In this document: positions 9,104 to 17,519 of the stretch, in pieces | Layout of the letters: every line of letters begins with the position of its first letter | Numbering within the stretch: position 1 is the first letter of the stretch | DNA from: Kitasatospora viridis | GTDB lineage: Bacteria; Actinomycetota; Actinomycetes; Streptomycetales; Streptomycetaceae | Length of the DNA stretch: 64,000 bases | Direction: 5' to 3' | NCBI RefSeq assembly: GCF_007829815.1 | Contig: NZ_VIWT01000004.1 | Location: 619,102-683,101 of the forward strand | Program-made: the position numbers and the translations under genes | The notes under the pieces: model-generated | The model's input: the letters and a program-made list of their open reading frames with translations, nothing else | What the model was told of the DNA's origin: nothing | Database searches by the model: none

Positions 9104-9856
9104 TCACCCCACGGTCTCCCACCGCGCGGCGAGCGGGGCGTAGAGCCGGGAGCGGCCGTCGTACAGCCCCGAGGCGAGGAAGTACGCGTTGGTGGTGACG
9201 ATCAGCACCAACCCCGTGACCCCGTAGAGCGCCGTGCCCAACGCGGGGACCAGATTGGGCGGCAGCGTGTACGCCATCACCACCCGGGCCGCCGAGTCGC
9301 CGAGCAGCGCGAGCCCCCACAGCACGCTGCCGATCCGCCAGACCCGGCGGAACCCGGGCAGCCGGTCCCAGAGTTCGTCCCAGTCCCCCGGTATGACGAC
9401 CAGCCTGGTGCGGTGCTCCAGCACCGGCCGGGTGTACCGGAAGGCAGGCGGGCGGGCGGCCCGCACCGAGGCGATGAACCAGAGACCGGTGATCCCGGTG
9501 AGCCAGGCCCCCCGGGCCAAGAGGAAGCGCGGGCTGCCGTCGAGCAGCGAGACCGCGGTGCTGATCAGCATCACGCTCATCAGGTAGAGGGGCAGGCCCT
9601 CGACCTTGCCGTCGCGCAGCAGCCGGACCACCGCCACGGCGACGGGCAGCACGGCGGTGAGCACCAGGGTCAGGTAGATGCCGAACCCGAGGGCGCGCAG
9701 CCCGTAGAAGATCGCGGTGGGGATGCCCAGGTCGGCCAGGATCCGCACCGCCCGGCGCCGCCAGAACAACTTGGCCGGCGTGCCCGGGGCCTGCGCGGGA
9801 TCCGGCGGCCGGGACGGCTGGGGAGGCGGCGCGGGCCGGGACGGCTGCGGGTTCAC
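9104..9856 (-). CDS. VC0807-like integral membrane protein
   Basis: 250 residues. A Pro-rich N-terminal 30 residues precede several hydrophobic segments: IPTAIFYGLRALGFGIYLTLVLTAVLPV (as two passes), LYLMSVMLISTAVSLLDGS, a segment around GITGLWFIASV, and VPALGTALYGVTGLVLIVTT. The RFLLARGAWLTGITGLW region, with a conserved Ser/Asp, matches actinobacterial 'VC0807 family' proteins, which have no assigned function. Probably five to six transmembrane helices. Start is GTG without an obvious ribosome site, so the N-terminus is less certain. Confidence 0.7.
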   Translation of the reverse strand: MNPQPSRPAPPPQPSRPPDPAQAPGTPAKLFWRRRAVRILADLGIPTAIFYGLRALGFGIYLTLVLTAVLPVAVAVVRLLRDGKVEGLPLYLMSVMLISTAVSLLDGSPRFLLARGAWLTGITGLWFIASVRAARPPAFRYTRPVLEHRTRLVVIPGDWDELWDRLPGFRRVWRIGSVLWGLALLGDSAARVVMAYTLPPNLVPALGTALYGVTGLVLIVTTNAYFLASGLYDGRSRLYAPLAARWETVG

Positions 9857-9992
9857 CGGCGAGGTGCGGAGCCGGCCCCGACGGTCCGGGTCCGCCGGAC
9901 GGCGCCGGCTGCGGACCGGTCCGGATCACTCACTGGCATGGGTGGAAGCTACCCGGTCGAGCGAGGACAGGAGGGAGCCGACTGGCGAACTG

Positions 9993-10685
9993 TCAGGGTC
10001 GGTTCAGCATCTCCAGGGCGACGTGCCGCGCGGGCCGCGGGGTGACGTACGCCGTGGCGGTGTAGTGCTGCGCCTGCTGGTAGACCCCGACCGGCACCTG
10101 CGCCGCTGGCACCTGGTGCAGGACGACCAGCGAGGTCGCGCCGAAGTGCGCCTCCTCGACGGCCTCCGGCACGCCCACGAGGTCCTCGCCGCCCCAGTCG
10201 CCGTTGGTGATCTCGATCGAGCCGTCCTCGCCGACCGCGCTGACGATGCCCACGTGGTGCGTCGAGTAGACCACCGCGTCGCCGGGTTGCGGCCGGTAGG
10301 CGGGATCGGTGTGCACCGTCGCGCCGTCCTGCGGCGCCGCCTCGACGAAGGAGTGCGCCCAGGCGGTCAGACCCGTAGTGTCCGCACCCGCGTTCCGCCA
10401 GACCCACTTGGCGAAGTCCGCGCACCAGTACTCGGGGGCGCCGGAGTTGCCGGTGCAGCTGTCGTCGAAGGCGGTGCCGCCGAGGCTGTTGGGCGCCGGG
10501 TTGACCTGCGAGCAGGTCCCGGCGCCCTTGCCCCCGTTGACCCGGGCCAGCTGTGCCGCCACCATGCCGACGCCGGACGAGGCGGACGCCTCCGGCGCGG
10601 CGGTCACCACGAGCAGCGGCGCCGTCAGCGCCGCCGCGAGCAGGGTCAGCGAGGCCGGCCGGGTCGGCGCGGGTGCGCTGCTCAC
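9993..10685 (-). CDS. Secreted CHAP-domain protein (putative peptidoglycan amidase/peptidase)
   Basis: 230 residues from a GTG that overlaps the stop of the preceding gene as GTGA. A short Sec signal (ASLTLLAAALTAPLLVV...EASASS) leads into a CHAP domain. The catalytic Cys is in EYWCADFAKWVW, the His in STHHVGIVSAV, and the polar third residue near EITNGDWGG. CHAP enzymes cleave peptidoglycan amide or peptide bonds outside the cell. There is no binding module. Overlap with the upstream DUF11-like gene means the two are translationally coupled. Confidence 0.85.
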   Translation of the reverse strand: MSSAPAPTRPASLTLLAAALTAPLLVVTAAPEASASSGVGMVAAQLARVNGGKGAGTCSQVNPAPNSLGGTAFDDSCTGNSGAPEYWCADFAKWVWRNAGADTTGLTAWAHSFVEAAPQDGATVHTDPAYRPQPGDAVVYSTHHVGIVSAVGEDGSIEITNGDWGGEDLVGVPEAVEEAHFGATSLVVLHQVPAAQVPVGVYQQAQHYTATAYVTPRPARHVALEMLNRP

Positions 10686-11401
10686 GAGATCACCGCCCGG
10701 CGACCGCGGACCCAGATGACGGCCGCCACTGCCGTGAGCGCGGCGAGCGCGCCACCGGTCCACCACGGCCAGGCCGGGCTCTCCTCGTGCCCCGCCACCG
10801 CGAGGCCGCGGCGACCGGCGGGCAGCGGGTCCAGGTGGCTGGCGCAGACCAGCGGTGTGCTGGAGGTCCCCGCGTAGGCGCAGGCGGTGCTGGCGGTGCC
10901 GGCGGAGTCCAGGGTCTCCGGGCCGGCGGGGCCGAGGTCGGCGGTGGAGGTGAGGGTGGTGGGCGTGTCCGGGCGCACCGCCACGTGCTCCCAGACCGGT
11001 TTGCCGTCGCGCAGGACGGCGTCGGCGGAGCCGACGGGCTTGGCGCCGTCCGGCAGGTGCTGCTCGATGCGCAGGTCGGTCACCGGCTCCTTGCCCAGGT
11101 CACGGACCGTCAGTTTCCAGGTGAGCCGCTCGCCCGGGGCCGCACCGGCCTGGCCGCCGCCGTCGCTGTCGCCACCGTCGTTGCTGTCGAGGGAGAGGGC
11201 CAGGTGGGGAGAGGTGGAGGTGGCCTGGCTCGGCTGGCTCACCGGGTTCGCCTGACCGCTGGGGTCAGCGGTGGCGGCGGACGCGTTGCCGAGCAGTGGC
11301 CCACCGAGCAGGCTCGTGGTCAGCGCGGTACAGGTGCCGACCTGGAGGGCGAGTGCCACCGCGACGGCGGCGACGGTTGGTAGGCGGCGGGGCGTACGCA
11401 T
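10682..11401 (-). CDS. Secreted, membrane-anchored DUF11-like protein
   Basis: 239 residues. The ATG at 11401 is chosen because ggag lies 8 nt upstream; longer in-frame starts add a non-natural Arg-rich stretch. It has an N-terminal signal (PTVAAVAVALALQV...), an extracellular beta-sandwich region resembling DUF11 (LTWKLTVRDLGKEPVTDLRIEQHLP) and a C-terminal anchor WPWWTGGALAALTAVAAVIWVRGRR. There is no sortase motif, so the anchor is the helix itself. Its end overlaps the CHAP gene by 4 bp, which suggests that a surface scaffold and a wall hydrolase are made together. Confidence 0.75.
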   Translation of the reverse strand: MRTPRRLPTVAAVAVALALQVGTCTALTTSLLGGPLLGNASAATADPSGQANPVSQPSQATSTSPHLALSLDSNDGGDSDGGGQAGAAPGERLTWKLTVRDLGKEPVTDLRIEQHLPDGAKPVGSADAVLRDGKPVWEHVAVRPDTPTTLTSTADLGPAGPETLDSAGTASTACAYAGTSSTPLVCASHLDPLPAGRRGLAVAGHEESPAWPWWTGGALAALTAVAAVIWVRGRRAVIS

Positions 11402-11597
11402 GGGGGCAGCTCCGGTCGGCATCGGGCGCGGGGCCGCGAGGGCGGGCCCCGGACGACGCCATCCGATCACCCCGTGTCGGCCCCGGCCGAACAGTGGACA
11501 CGGGGCGCGTGCGGATCCACCCGTTCGGCCGATGGCGGCTGCGCGCGCCACACGCCCTCCGTGGCCGTGCTCGTGACGCCGGGTCAGCTGCTGCGGA

Positions 11598-12551
11598 TCA
11601 GGGCCGGCCTTCCTTCTGGCTCTGGTCCTCCTGCTGCTCCTGGTAGACCCATTCGGGCAACGGCTCCCGGCGGACCAGCCAGTCCTGCGGCACCTCGCCC
11701 AGACCCGTCCGGGCGGCGACGACGCCCGCGCTGATGGCACAGGTGGTGTCCACGTCGCCCAGCCCCTCGGCGGTGGTCCAGAGCGCGTCGGTCAGGCTGT
11801 CCAGGTGCCACGCGGCGGACCACAGCGCCCAGGGCACGGTGTCGGCCGCCGTGATCCTGCGGCCGTTGCCGAGCACGTCCGCCGCCTGCCACGGCTCCGT
11901 CTCCCCGGGCAGCTCCGCCGCGCGCCACAGACCCTCCCGCACCACACCGTCCGGGGTCAGCTCCGCGACCTCGCGCAGCAGGGCCGGTGCCGCCGGCGCC
12001 ACCCGCCCGCGGCTCCGGGCGGCGAGCGCGGCCGCCACGGCCACGGCGACCGCGCCCGCGATGCCCTCGGGGTGCGCATGGGTCACCTCGGCCGAGCGGG
12101 CCGCCTGCTCCACGGTCTCCGCCAGGTCCTCGGCGAACCACGCGCCGAGCGGCGCCACCCGCATCGCCGCCCCGTTGCCGAGACTGCCCTCGCCCTCGAA
12201 CAGGGCGCGGGCCTGCACGCGCCACTCGCCCGGCGCCGCGGCCAGCGCCGGCATCAGCTTGTGCATGCCGTGGCCGTAGCCCCGGGCGGGGTCGGCGAAA
12301 TAGGTGGCGGCGAACGCCTCGGCGAGCCGCTCCTGGTCCACCGCCCCGCTCACCCGCAGGCCTCGGTAGAGGGCCAGCGCCATCGCGGTGTCGTCCGTCC
12401 AGTGCCAGGGCGTCTCCTGGGGTGTCCGGCGCGCCTTGATCGCGTGCATCGCCTCCCTCGGCGGCCGGAAGCGCTTGAAGAAGCGCTCCCCGAATCCGTC
12501 ACCGAGGGCCAGGCCCTCCAGGGAGTCACGGGCTGCGATCAGCAGAGTCAT
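11598..12551 (-). CDS. ADP-ribosylglycohydrolase family protein
   Basis: 317 residues. ATG start with agga 8 nt upstream; an alternative ATG is three codons earlier. The family's two metal-binding motifs are present: WTDDTAMALAL at about residue 50 and GDVDTTCAISAGVVAARTG at about residue 270. The N-terminal SLEGLALGDGFGERF is also typical. Members remove ADP-ribose from arginine, DNA or other acceptors using two Mg2+ ions; DraG and ARH types cannot be separated by eye. No ADP-ribosyltransferase is nearby. It diverges from the pentapeptide-repeat gene. Confidence 0.88.
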   Translation of the reverse strand: MTLLIAARDSLEGLALGDGFGERFFKRFRPPREAMHAIKARRTPQETPWHWTDDTAMALALYRGLRVSGAVDQERLAEAFAATYFADPARGYGHGMHKLMPALAAAPGEWRVQARALFEGEGSLGNGAAMRVAPLGAWFAEDLAETVEQAARSAEVTHAHPEGIAGAVAVAVAAALAARSRGRVAPAAPALLREVAELTPDGVVREGLWRAAELPGETEPWQAADVLGNGRRITAADTVPWALWSAAWHLDSLTDALWTTAEGLGDVDTTCAISAGVVAARTGLGEVPQDWLVRREPLPEWVYQEQQEDQSQKEGRP

Positions 12552-12761
12552 GGCCTGCATCCTGCCCGGAGCGCGAACGCCCGCGCCACCAGGTTCCGGA
12601 CCCGGCCCGGACCGCCCCGGCGCTCTGGGAGAATGGACCGTCCGTCCCGGCCCCGGGCGGGTCGGATCGGTCGGCGCAGTCGCCAGAGTCACCAGAGTCG
12701 GCACAGTCGCCGAGTCGGCGCAGGCGCCAGTAATCGGCTAATCGGCAGGAGAGCAAGCACC

Positions 12762-13595
12762 TTGTCCCAGCAGCACCAAGACCCCGCACCGCCGCAGGAC
12801 CGCCGGGAACTGCGCGCGGACTGCGCGAACTGCTTCGGGCTCTGCTGCGTCGCGCTCCCCTTCGCCCGCTCCGCCGACTTCGCGGCGAACAAGGACGCCG
12901 GCCGCCCCTGCCACAACCTGCAGCAGGACTTCCGCTGCGGCATCCACACCCAGCTGCGCGAGAAGGGGTACTCCGGCTGCACCGTCTTCGACTGCTTCGG
13001 TGCGGGCCAGCGGGTCTCCCAAGTGGTCTTCGGCGGCACCAACTGGCGCGAGCAGCCCTCGACCTCCCAGCAGATGTTCCAGGTCTTCCCGGTGATGCGG
13101 CACCTGCACGAGCTGCTCTGGTACGTCGCCGAGGCCCTCGACCTCCCGGAGGCCCGGTCCGTCGAACCGCAGTTGCGCCGCGCCTACGCCGAGGTGGACG
13201 GCCTGGCCCAGGGCAGCCCCGAGGCGATCCTCGCCATCGACGTGACGGCACTGCGGGGCCGGGTCAACGAGCTGCTGCTCAAGGCGAGCGAACTCGCCCG
13301 GGCCAAGGTGCCCGGCAAGAAGCGCAACCACCGCGGGGCCGACCTGATCGGCGCCAAGCTGGCCAAGGCCGACCTGCGCGGCGCCAGCCTGCGGGGCGCC
13401 ATGCTCATCGCGGCGAACCTCACCGGCGCCGACCTCCGCTCGGCCGACCTGATCGGCGCCGACCTGCGTGACGCCGACCTGCGCGGAGCCGACCTCACCG
13501 GGGCGCTCTTCCTCACCCAGGCACAGCTCAACGCCGCCAAGGGCGACCCGACGACCAAGCTGCCCGCGAGCCTCACCCGGCCCACGCACTGGTGA
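12762..13595 (+). CDS. Pentapeptide-repeat protein with Cys-rich N-terminal domain
   Basis: 277 residues from a TTG preceded by aggag at 10 nt. Residues ~15-75 carry a cysteine pattern (DCANCFGLCC, PCHNLQQDFRCGIH, GCTVFDCFG) that resembles the Fe-S or zinc-binding YkgJ-type fold. Residues ~185-255 are at least 12 pentapeptide repeats of A(D/N)LxG type (RGADLIGAKLAKADLRGASL), forming a right-handed beta helix. The function of this combination is unknown; pentapeptide proteins such as MfpA mimic DNA and bind gyrase, but this one lacks supporting context. It converges with the phosphopantetheinyl transferase gene. Confidence 0.8.
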   Translation: MSQQHQDPAPPQDRRELRADCANCFGLCCVALPFARSADFAANKDAGRPCHNLQQDFRCGIHTQLREKGYSGCTVFDCFGAGQRVSQVVFGGTNWREQPSTSQQMFQVFPVMRHLHELLWYVAEALDLPEARSVEPQLRRAYAEVDGLAQGSPEAILAIDVTALRGRVNELLLKASELARAKVPGKKRNHRGADLIGAKLAKADLRGASLRGAMLIAANLTGADLRSADLIGADLRDADLRGADLTGALFLTQAQLNAAKGDPTTKLPASLTRPTHW

Positions 13596-13621
13596 CCGGG
13601 GGGCGGGTGCGCTCCGACGGA

Positions 13622-13742
13622 GCGACGGGCTGGCGGGCTGACGGACCGGCGGACCTGCGGACTCGCGGACTCGCAGGACGACGGACTCGCAGGACGACGG
13701 GCTGGCAGGACGACGGGCTGCCGAGCCTGACGGGCTGACGGT
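13622..13742. repeat. Short tandem repeats between convergent genes
   Basis: Low-complexity run with tandem copies of actcgcaggacgacgg (16 bp) and related gctgacgg/gacgggctg units. It fills the gap between the pentapeptide-repeat stop and the phosphopantetheinyl transferase stop. Confidence 0.7.
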
Positions 13743-13745
13743 GCC

Positions 13746-14465
13746 TCAGGCCGCCATCGTCCCGTCGGGCAGCACTGCGATGGCTGTGCCGATCAGGCCG
13801 GCGGTCACCCGCCAACGGCCGCGGAACCCGTCCAGCCGCACCCCGTTGACCACCGGCCCGGGCACCAGCAACCGCGCGGTGAAGGTGCCGTCCGCCGCGG
13901 GGATCAGCTCGCACTCCTCGAAGCCGAGCCACCGGCCGGTCAGCGGGAACCAGGCCTTGAAGACGCTCTCCTTGGCGCTGAACAGCAGGCGGTCCCAGTG
14001 CACCTCGGGGTGCTCCTTCGCCAACCGGGCGAGCGCCTCGCGGTCCTGAGGAACGGTCACCGCCTCCTCCACGCCCTCCGGGAGCGGCCCGTGCGGCTCG
14101 GCGTCGACGCCGACCGAGGCGATGTCGGTCGCGCGGGCCACCGCAGCCCCGTGGAAGCCGTCACAGTGCGTCAGGCTCCCGAGGATCCCGTCCGGCCAGC
14201 GCGGCGCCTTGCTCGCCCAGGCCGGCCCCTCGTTGAGGTGCACGATCGGCTGCGGCGCCACACCGAGCCGGCCCAGCGCCTCACGCGCACAGCCCCGCAC
14301 TCCGGCGAACTCCCGCTTCCGCTTCTCCACCGCATTGGCGACCGCCGCCGCCTCCTCGGGGAAGAGCGTCACCTCGGGCCCCTCCCCGAACGACTCGGCC
14401 ACCTCGACGATCCCGGGCAACAGCCCCGCCAACAGCCCCTCATCGCCCGCCACCACGTCGGCCAC
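13746..14465 (-). CDS. 4'-phosphopantetheinyl transferase (EntD/PptT type)
   Basis: 239 residues. GTG start with ggagg 5 nt upstream. The diagnostic motifs are SVGVDAEP (Mg2+-binding GxDxE type) and LLFSAKESVFKAWFP (WxxKE-like), and ILGSLTHCDGFHGAAVA precedes them. The enzyme moves phosphopantetheine from CoA onto carrier proteins of polyketide, peptide or fatty-acid synthases. No synthase is in the window, so it may be a general activator. Its start faces the tatA paralogue across an intergenic region that holds an operator-like palindrome. Confidence 0.92.
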   Translation of the reverse strand: MADVVAGDEGLLAGLLPGIVEVAESFGEGPEVTLFPEEAAAVANAVEKRKREFAGVRGCAREALGRLGVAPQPIVHLNEGPAWASKAPRWPDGILGSLTHCDGFHGAAVARATDIASVGVDAEPHGPLPEGVEEAVTVPQDREALARLAKEHPEVHWDRLLFSAKESVFKAWFPLTGRWLGFEECELIPAADGTFTARLLVPGPVVNGVRLDGFRGRWRVTAGLIGTAIAVLPDGTMAA

Positions 14466-14586
14466 GCCTGCCTCCCGAACAGTCGTTCCAGCTCGCCACG
14501 CTAACCCACCAAGGGTGCCGGTCCACCCGCCCGGTGATCAAGGGCCCCCTGCCGGCCCACCTCGGGCCCGAGAACCGCACATCACA

Positions 14587-14615
14587 TTGACTGAAAAATA
14601 AGTCAGCCCTACGGT
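14587..14615 (+). promoter_or_regulatory. tatA promoter with embedded TetR-type operator
   Basis: A -35 TTGACT (14587-14592), a 17-nt spacer and -10 TACGGT (14610-14615) form a good housekeeping-type promoter. The 18-mer TGACTGAAAAATAAGTCA (14588-14605) fills the -35 and spacer. It differs by one base from the complement of the operator-like site before the first agmatine deiminase (27744-27761), which suggests control by the same TetR protein(s). Confidence 0.7.
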
Positions 14616-14709
14616 GGGCCCCACACATCCCCGCCGCTGAGCCACTGAGCCACTGGGCTACCTGGGCACGGGACGACGGCGAGACTCGGAAAGGTCAGGT
14701 GAGGCAACA

Positions 14710-15018
14710 GTGCTGCGCAACGGTCTGGAGCCCTGGCACATCCTGGTAGTAGTGGCCGTGGTGGTCCTGCTCTTCGGCTCCAAGAAGCTGCCCGACATGG
14801 CCCGCGGACTCGGCAAGTCGATGCGCATCCTGAAGGCCGAAACGGCGGCCCTGCGCGAGGAGGGCTCGGCCCCAGCCACGACGGAGGAAGCGACGACGGG
14901 AGCGGAGAACGCCCCATCGTCCGGCGGCCACCCGGCGATCGCGAGGCCCGAACGGCCCGAACGGCCCGCACAGCCCGCCCGTTCCGAGCAGGCCGCTCGC
15001 ACCGACCGCCCGGCCTGA
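14710..15018 (+). CDS. tatA: Twin-arginine translocase subunit TatA paralogue
   Basis: 102 residues. GTG start with ggtgagg 5 nt upstream. One N-terminal helix (WHILVVVAVVVLLFGSKKLPDM), the conserved FGxKKLPDMARGLGKS hinge, and an amphipathic helix are classical TatA. The C-terminal ~55 residues are a disordered Ala/Glu/Arg tail with ARPERPERPAQPARSEQAA repeats. TatA oligomers form the passage for folded Tat substrates. No tatB or tatC is adjacent, so this is an extra copy. Its promoter carries the operator shared with the deiminase cluster, whose enzymes mostly have Tat signals. Confidence 0.9.
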   Translation: MLRNGLEPWHILVVVAVVVLLFGSKKLPDMARGLGKSMRILKAETAALREEGSAPATTEEATTGAENAPSSGGHPAIARPERPERPAQPARSEQAARTDRPA

Positions 15019-15070
15019 GTCCACGCTCGCCGCGGCCCCGGGCCCGCGCCCGGCCGTGCCCTCGCGGTGG

Positions 15071-16198
15071 CTACCCCCGGGTCGGGTGCGCGGCTACCCC
15101 GGCACCAGCGAGCCGGCAGACCGCATAGGCCGTCCTGGTGAGGTCGGCGGCGGCCTGCCGCAGCGCGGTGTCGAGGTCTCGGGGACCCGGCCCGATCGGC
15201 AACACGGCGGTGGCGCCGCGACCGTAGAGCAGGTCGGCGCCCGGACTGAGCGTGCCGCCGAGCACGACGCAGGGCACGGTTGCGGCCGCGCACGCGTCCA
15301 CGACTCCGCGGGTGGTCTTGCCCGCGTCGGATCCCGCATCCACCTTGCCTTCAGCGGTGAGGCAGAGGTCGGCGGTGAGCAGCCGCTCCTCGAACCGGGT
15401 GAGCTGGCGGATCAGGCCCGCCCCCGCTACCAGTTCGGCGCCCAGCGCGATCAACGCGGCACCCAGGCCGCCGGCCGCACCGGCCCCCTCGGCCGTGGCG
15501 GCTCCGGGCAGCAGCGGCGCGAGCCGTCGTAGGCCGTCGTCCAACAGCCCGACCGTCTCCGGGTCCGCGCCCTTCTGCGGACCGAAGACGTGGGCGGCGC
15601 CCTCCGGCCCGAAGAGCGGACTGGCGACATCGGCGGCAGCCAGCAGTTCCACCCCCGACAGCCGCCGACGGGCGGGCGCGAGGTCAATGGTGTGGATCCG
15701 GGCCAGGTCCGCGCCGCAGCCCCGCAGCCGGTTCCCGGCCTCATCGAGGAGTTCGGCCCCGAGGGCGGCGAGCAGCCCGGTGCCGCCATCCATGGTCGCG
15801 GTGCCGCCGAGGAAGACGACGATGCGCCGGGCGCCCCGTTCGACTGCGGCCAGGAGCGGAGGCGCCAGGCCCGCACTGGAGGCGCGCAGCACGTCGGGGC
15901 CGGCGGTGGCCAGCGCTTCCCAGCCGATCGTCTCGGCCGCCTCGATCACGGCGTCGCCGCCGTCGAGCAGGCCGACCGGCGCCGTCATGGGACGGCCGAG
16001 CGCGTCGACGGTGTCCACCTGGGCGAGCGTGCCGCCGAGAGCCGCCTGCACCGTGGCGCGCGATCCCTCGCCGCCGTCGGCGAGCGGGTGTTCCACCGCT
16101 GTGCCGCCCGCCGCGCGGACGCCCGCGGCGAGCGCGGCGGCGGCCTGGGCAGCATCGAGCGAGCCGCGGAGCTTGTCGGGAGCGCAGACAACGCGCAT
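15071..16198 (-). CDS. Glycerate kinase
   Basis: 375 residues from an ATG with aaagga 6 nt upstream (five codons after the first in-frame ATG). The type I glycerate kinase signature is clear: MRVVCAPDKLRGSL, PLADGGEGS, LLDGGDAVIEAAETIGWEAL, and IVVFLGGTATMDGGTGLLAALGAELL. It phosphorylates D-glycerate to 2- (or 3-) phosphoglycerate in glyoxylate/glycerate use. Upstream in the same direction is a collapsed lactate/glycolate-permease gene, and a GntR regulator diverges from that. The trio looks like a hydroxyacid utilisation locus that has lost its transporter. Confidence 0.92.
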   Translation of the reverse strand: MRVVCAPDKLRGSLDAAQAAAALAAGVRAAGGTAVEHPLADGGEGSRATVQAALGGTLAQVDTVDALGRPMTAPVGLLDGGDAVIEAAETIGWEALATAGPDVLRASSAGLAPPLLAAVERGARRIVVFLGGTATMDGGTGLLAALGAELLDEAGNRLRGCGADLARIHTIDLAPARRRLSGVELLAAADVASPLFGPEGAAHVFGPQKGADPETVGLLDDGLRRLAPLLPGAATAEGAGAAGGLGAALIALGAELVAGAGLIRQLTRFEERLLTADLCLTAEGKVDAGSDAGKTTRGVVDACAAATVPCVVLGGTLSPGADLLYGRGATAVLPIGPGPRDLDTALRQAAADLTRTAYAVCRLAGAGVAAHPTRG

Positions 16199-16288
16199 GG
16201 TGTGTCCTTTCATCGGGGGTGCCCCTGGTCGGTCGTCGGCGTGGGCCGACCTGTCGGCAATGACGGCGATGACAGCGATGACGGCGGG

Positions 16289-16459
16289 TCAGACGGTCAT
16301 CCAACCCAGTACCGGGGCGGACTGCGGGTAGCCGAGCAGGGCGAGTACGGCCCGCAGGAAGGCACCGAGCAGAACGAACAGGGTCAGCAGCGGCAGGGCC
16401 GCGCAGAGCGCGGACCACAGCAGTGAGCCGGCCAAGGGATCAAGGACCTCGCGGTACAC
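16289..16459 (-). pseudogene. L-lactate permease (LctP) remnant with in-frame internal deletion
   Basis: A 56-codon frame with an excellent start (ggagg 5 nt before GTG). Residues 1-35 (VYREVLDPLAGSLLWSALCA and the following helix) match the N-terminus of LctP permeases. The last ~20 residues (LLGYPQSAPVLGWMTV) match the typical LctP C-terminal ending. Roughly 480 residues between are missing and the reading frame is kept. Full LctP imports L-lactate or glycolate. The remnant could still make a one- to two-helix peptide but not a transporter. Confidence 0.7.
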
Positions 16460-16525
16460 GGAACCTCCCGGAGCGACCGCATCGTCGCGTGGAGCAGCAA
16501 AGTTCCCAAAGTTGTAAGACAAGTA

Positions 16526-16567
16526 TTCAAGACAGTCAAGAGCGCACGTATGGTAACTTCCCGAAGT
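16526..16567 (+). promoter_or_regulatory. Promoter and inverted repeat before the GntR gene
   Basis: A weak -35 (TTCAAG), 17-nt spacer and -10 TATGGT (16549-16554) are followed by the palindrome ACTTCCCGAAGT (16556-16567) at the expected transcription start. A second small palindrome TTGTAAGACAA lies at 16512-16522 on the side of the permease remnant. The stretch is markedly AT-rich for this window, as expected for a divergent control region. Confidence 0.5.
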
Positions 16568-16589
16568 CACTAGGCACCCAGGAGGCACG

Positions 16590-17240
16590 ATGGCCAGCCG
16601 CCCCCAGGCGACGTCCCTCATCGACGCGCTCGTCAGCGAGCTGCGCGAACAGCTCCTCGACGGCCGACTGCCCGGTGGCACGGTGCTCGTCGAGACGGAC
16701 ATCGCCGGGCGCTACGAGGTGGCCCGGCCGACCGCCAAAGCGGCCATCGAACGCCTGACGGGCGAAGGACTGCTGCGGCGCGACGCCCACCGCAGTGCCC
16801 GGGTCCCGACATTCGAGGCCGAGGACGTCGCCGACCTCTACTACGTCCGCACCTGTGTCGAGCGCCAGGCCATGCGCGAGCTGGCACAGCGTCAACTCGT
16901 ACCGGCCGCAGCCCAGGAGGCGCAGGACGAGATCCGCCGGCTCGCCGAGGCGCAGGATTCCGCCGTCGCCTCCGTCGAGCCGGACATCCGCTTCCACCGC
17001 GCGCTGATCGACGCCTTGGACAGCCCGCGCCTGAGCCGGACCCACGCCTCGATCATGGCCGAGATGCGGCTGTGCATGGCCCAGGTTCAGACCTACAAGC
17101 TGCTCCGCGTCTCCGAGATCGCCGACGAGCACGACGCGATCCTCACCGCGATCACCAGCGGCGACCCGGAACGCGCGGGCCAGGCCCTCACCCTCCACCT
17201 CACTCGCGCCAGCGAGCGCCTGCGCACCCGGATCGGCTGA
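16590..17240 (+). CDS. GntR family regulator, FCD (FadR) subfamily
   Basis: 216 residues, typical for the subfamily. ATG start with ggagg 5 nt upstream. The N-terminal winged helix (LLDGRLPGGTVLVETDIAGRYEV...ERLTGEGLLRR) is followed by an all-helical FCD effector domain. Its metal/carboxylate-binding residues appear as FHRALIDAL and ...EHDAILTAITSGDPERAGQAL. Family members often sense lactate, glycolate or similar acids. The divergent permease remnant and glycerate kinase make hydroxyacid control the likely role. Confidence 0.88.
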   Translation: MASRPQATSLIDALVSELREQLLDGRLPGGTVLVETDIAGRYEVARPTAKAAIERLTGEGLLRRDAHRSARVPTFEAEDVADLYYVRTCVERQAMRELAQRQLVPAAAQEAQDEIRRLAEAQDSAVASVEPDIRFHRALIDALDSPRLSRTHASIMAEMRLCMAQVQTYKLLRVSEIADEHDAILTAITSGDPERAGQALTLHLTRASERLRTRIG

Positions 17241-17519
17241 CCCGGCACCGTACGGGTGCAGTGCTGACGGCTCCTCAGACCTCGATCGCTGCTCACTGCT
17301 CACTGCTCACTGACGCCTGCGTGCACACCCCCGCCGAGGAGCGCTACCGCGCTGGTTCGAGAGCACTGCCCGGCCCGGTAGCCGAGACACCGTCAGGTCA
17401 TCGCCACCAATCTGACGAGGCGGCCGGCTCCGGTGACGGCCATCGGGGCGGTACCACCCCTGTGTGCCTGCCCGGTCGGGTGCGCCCACCCGGTCGCCGG
17501 ACGCGCCGGGCCGCTACGG

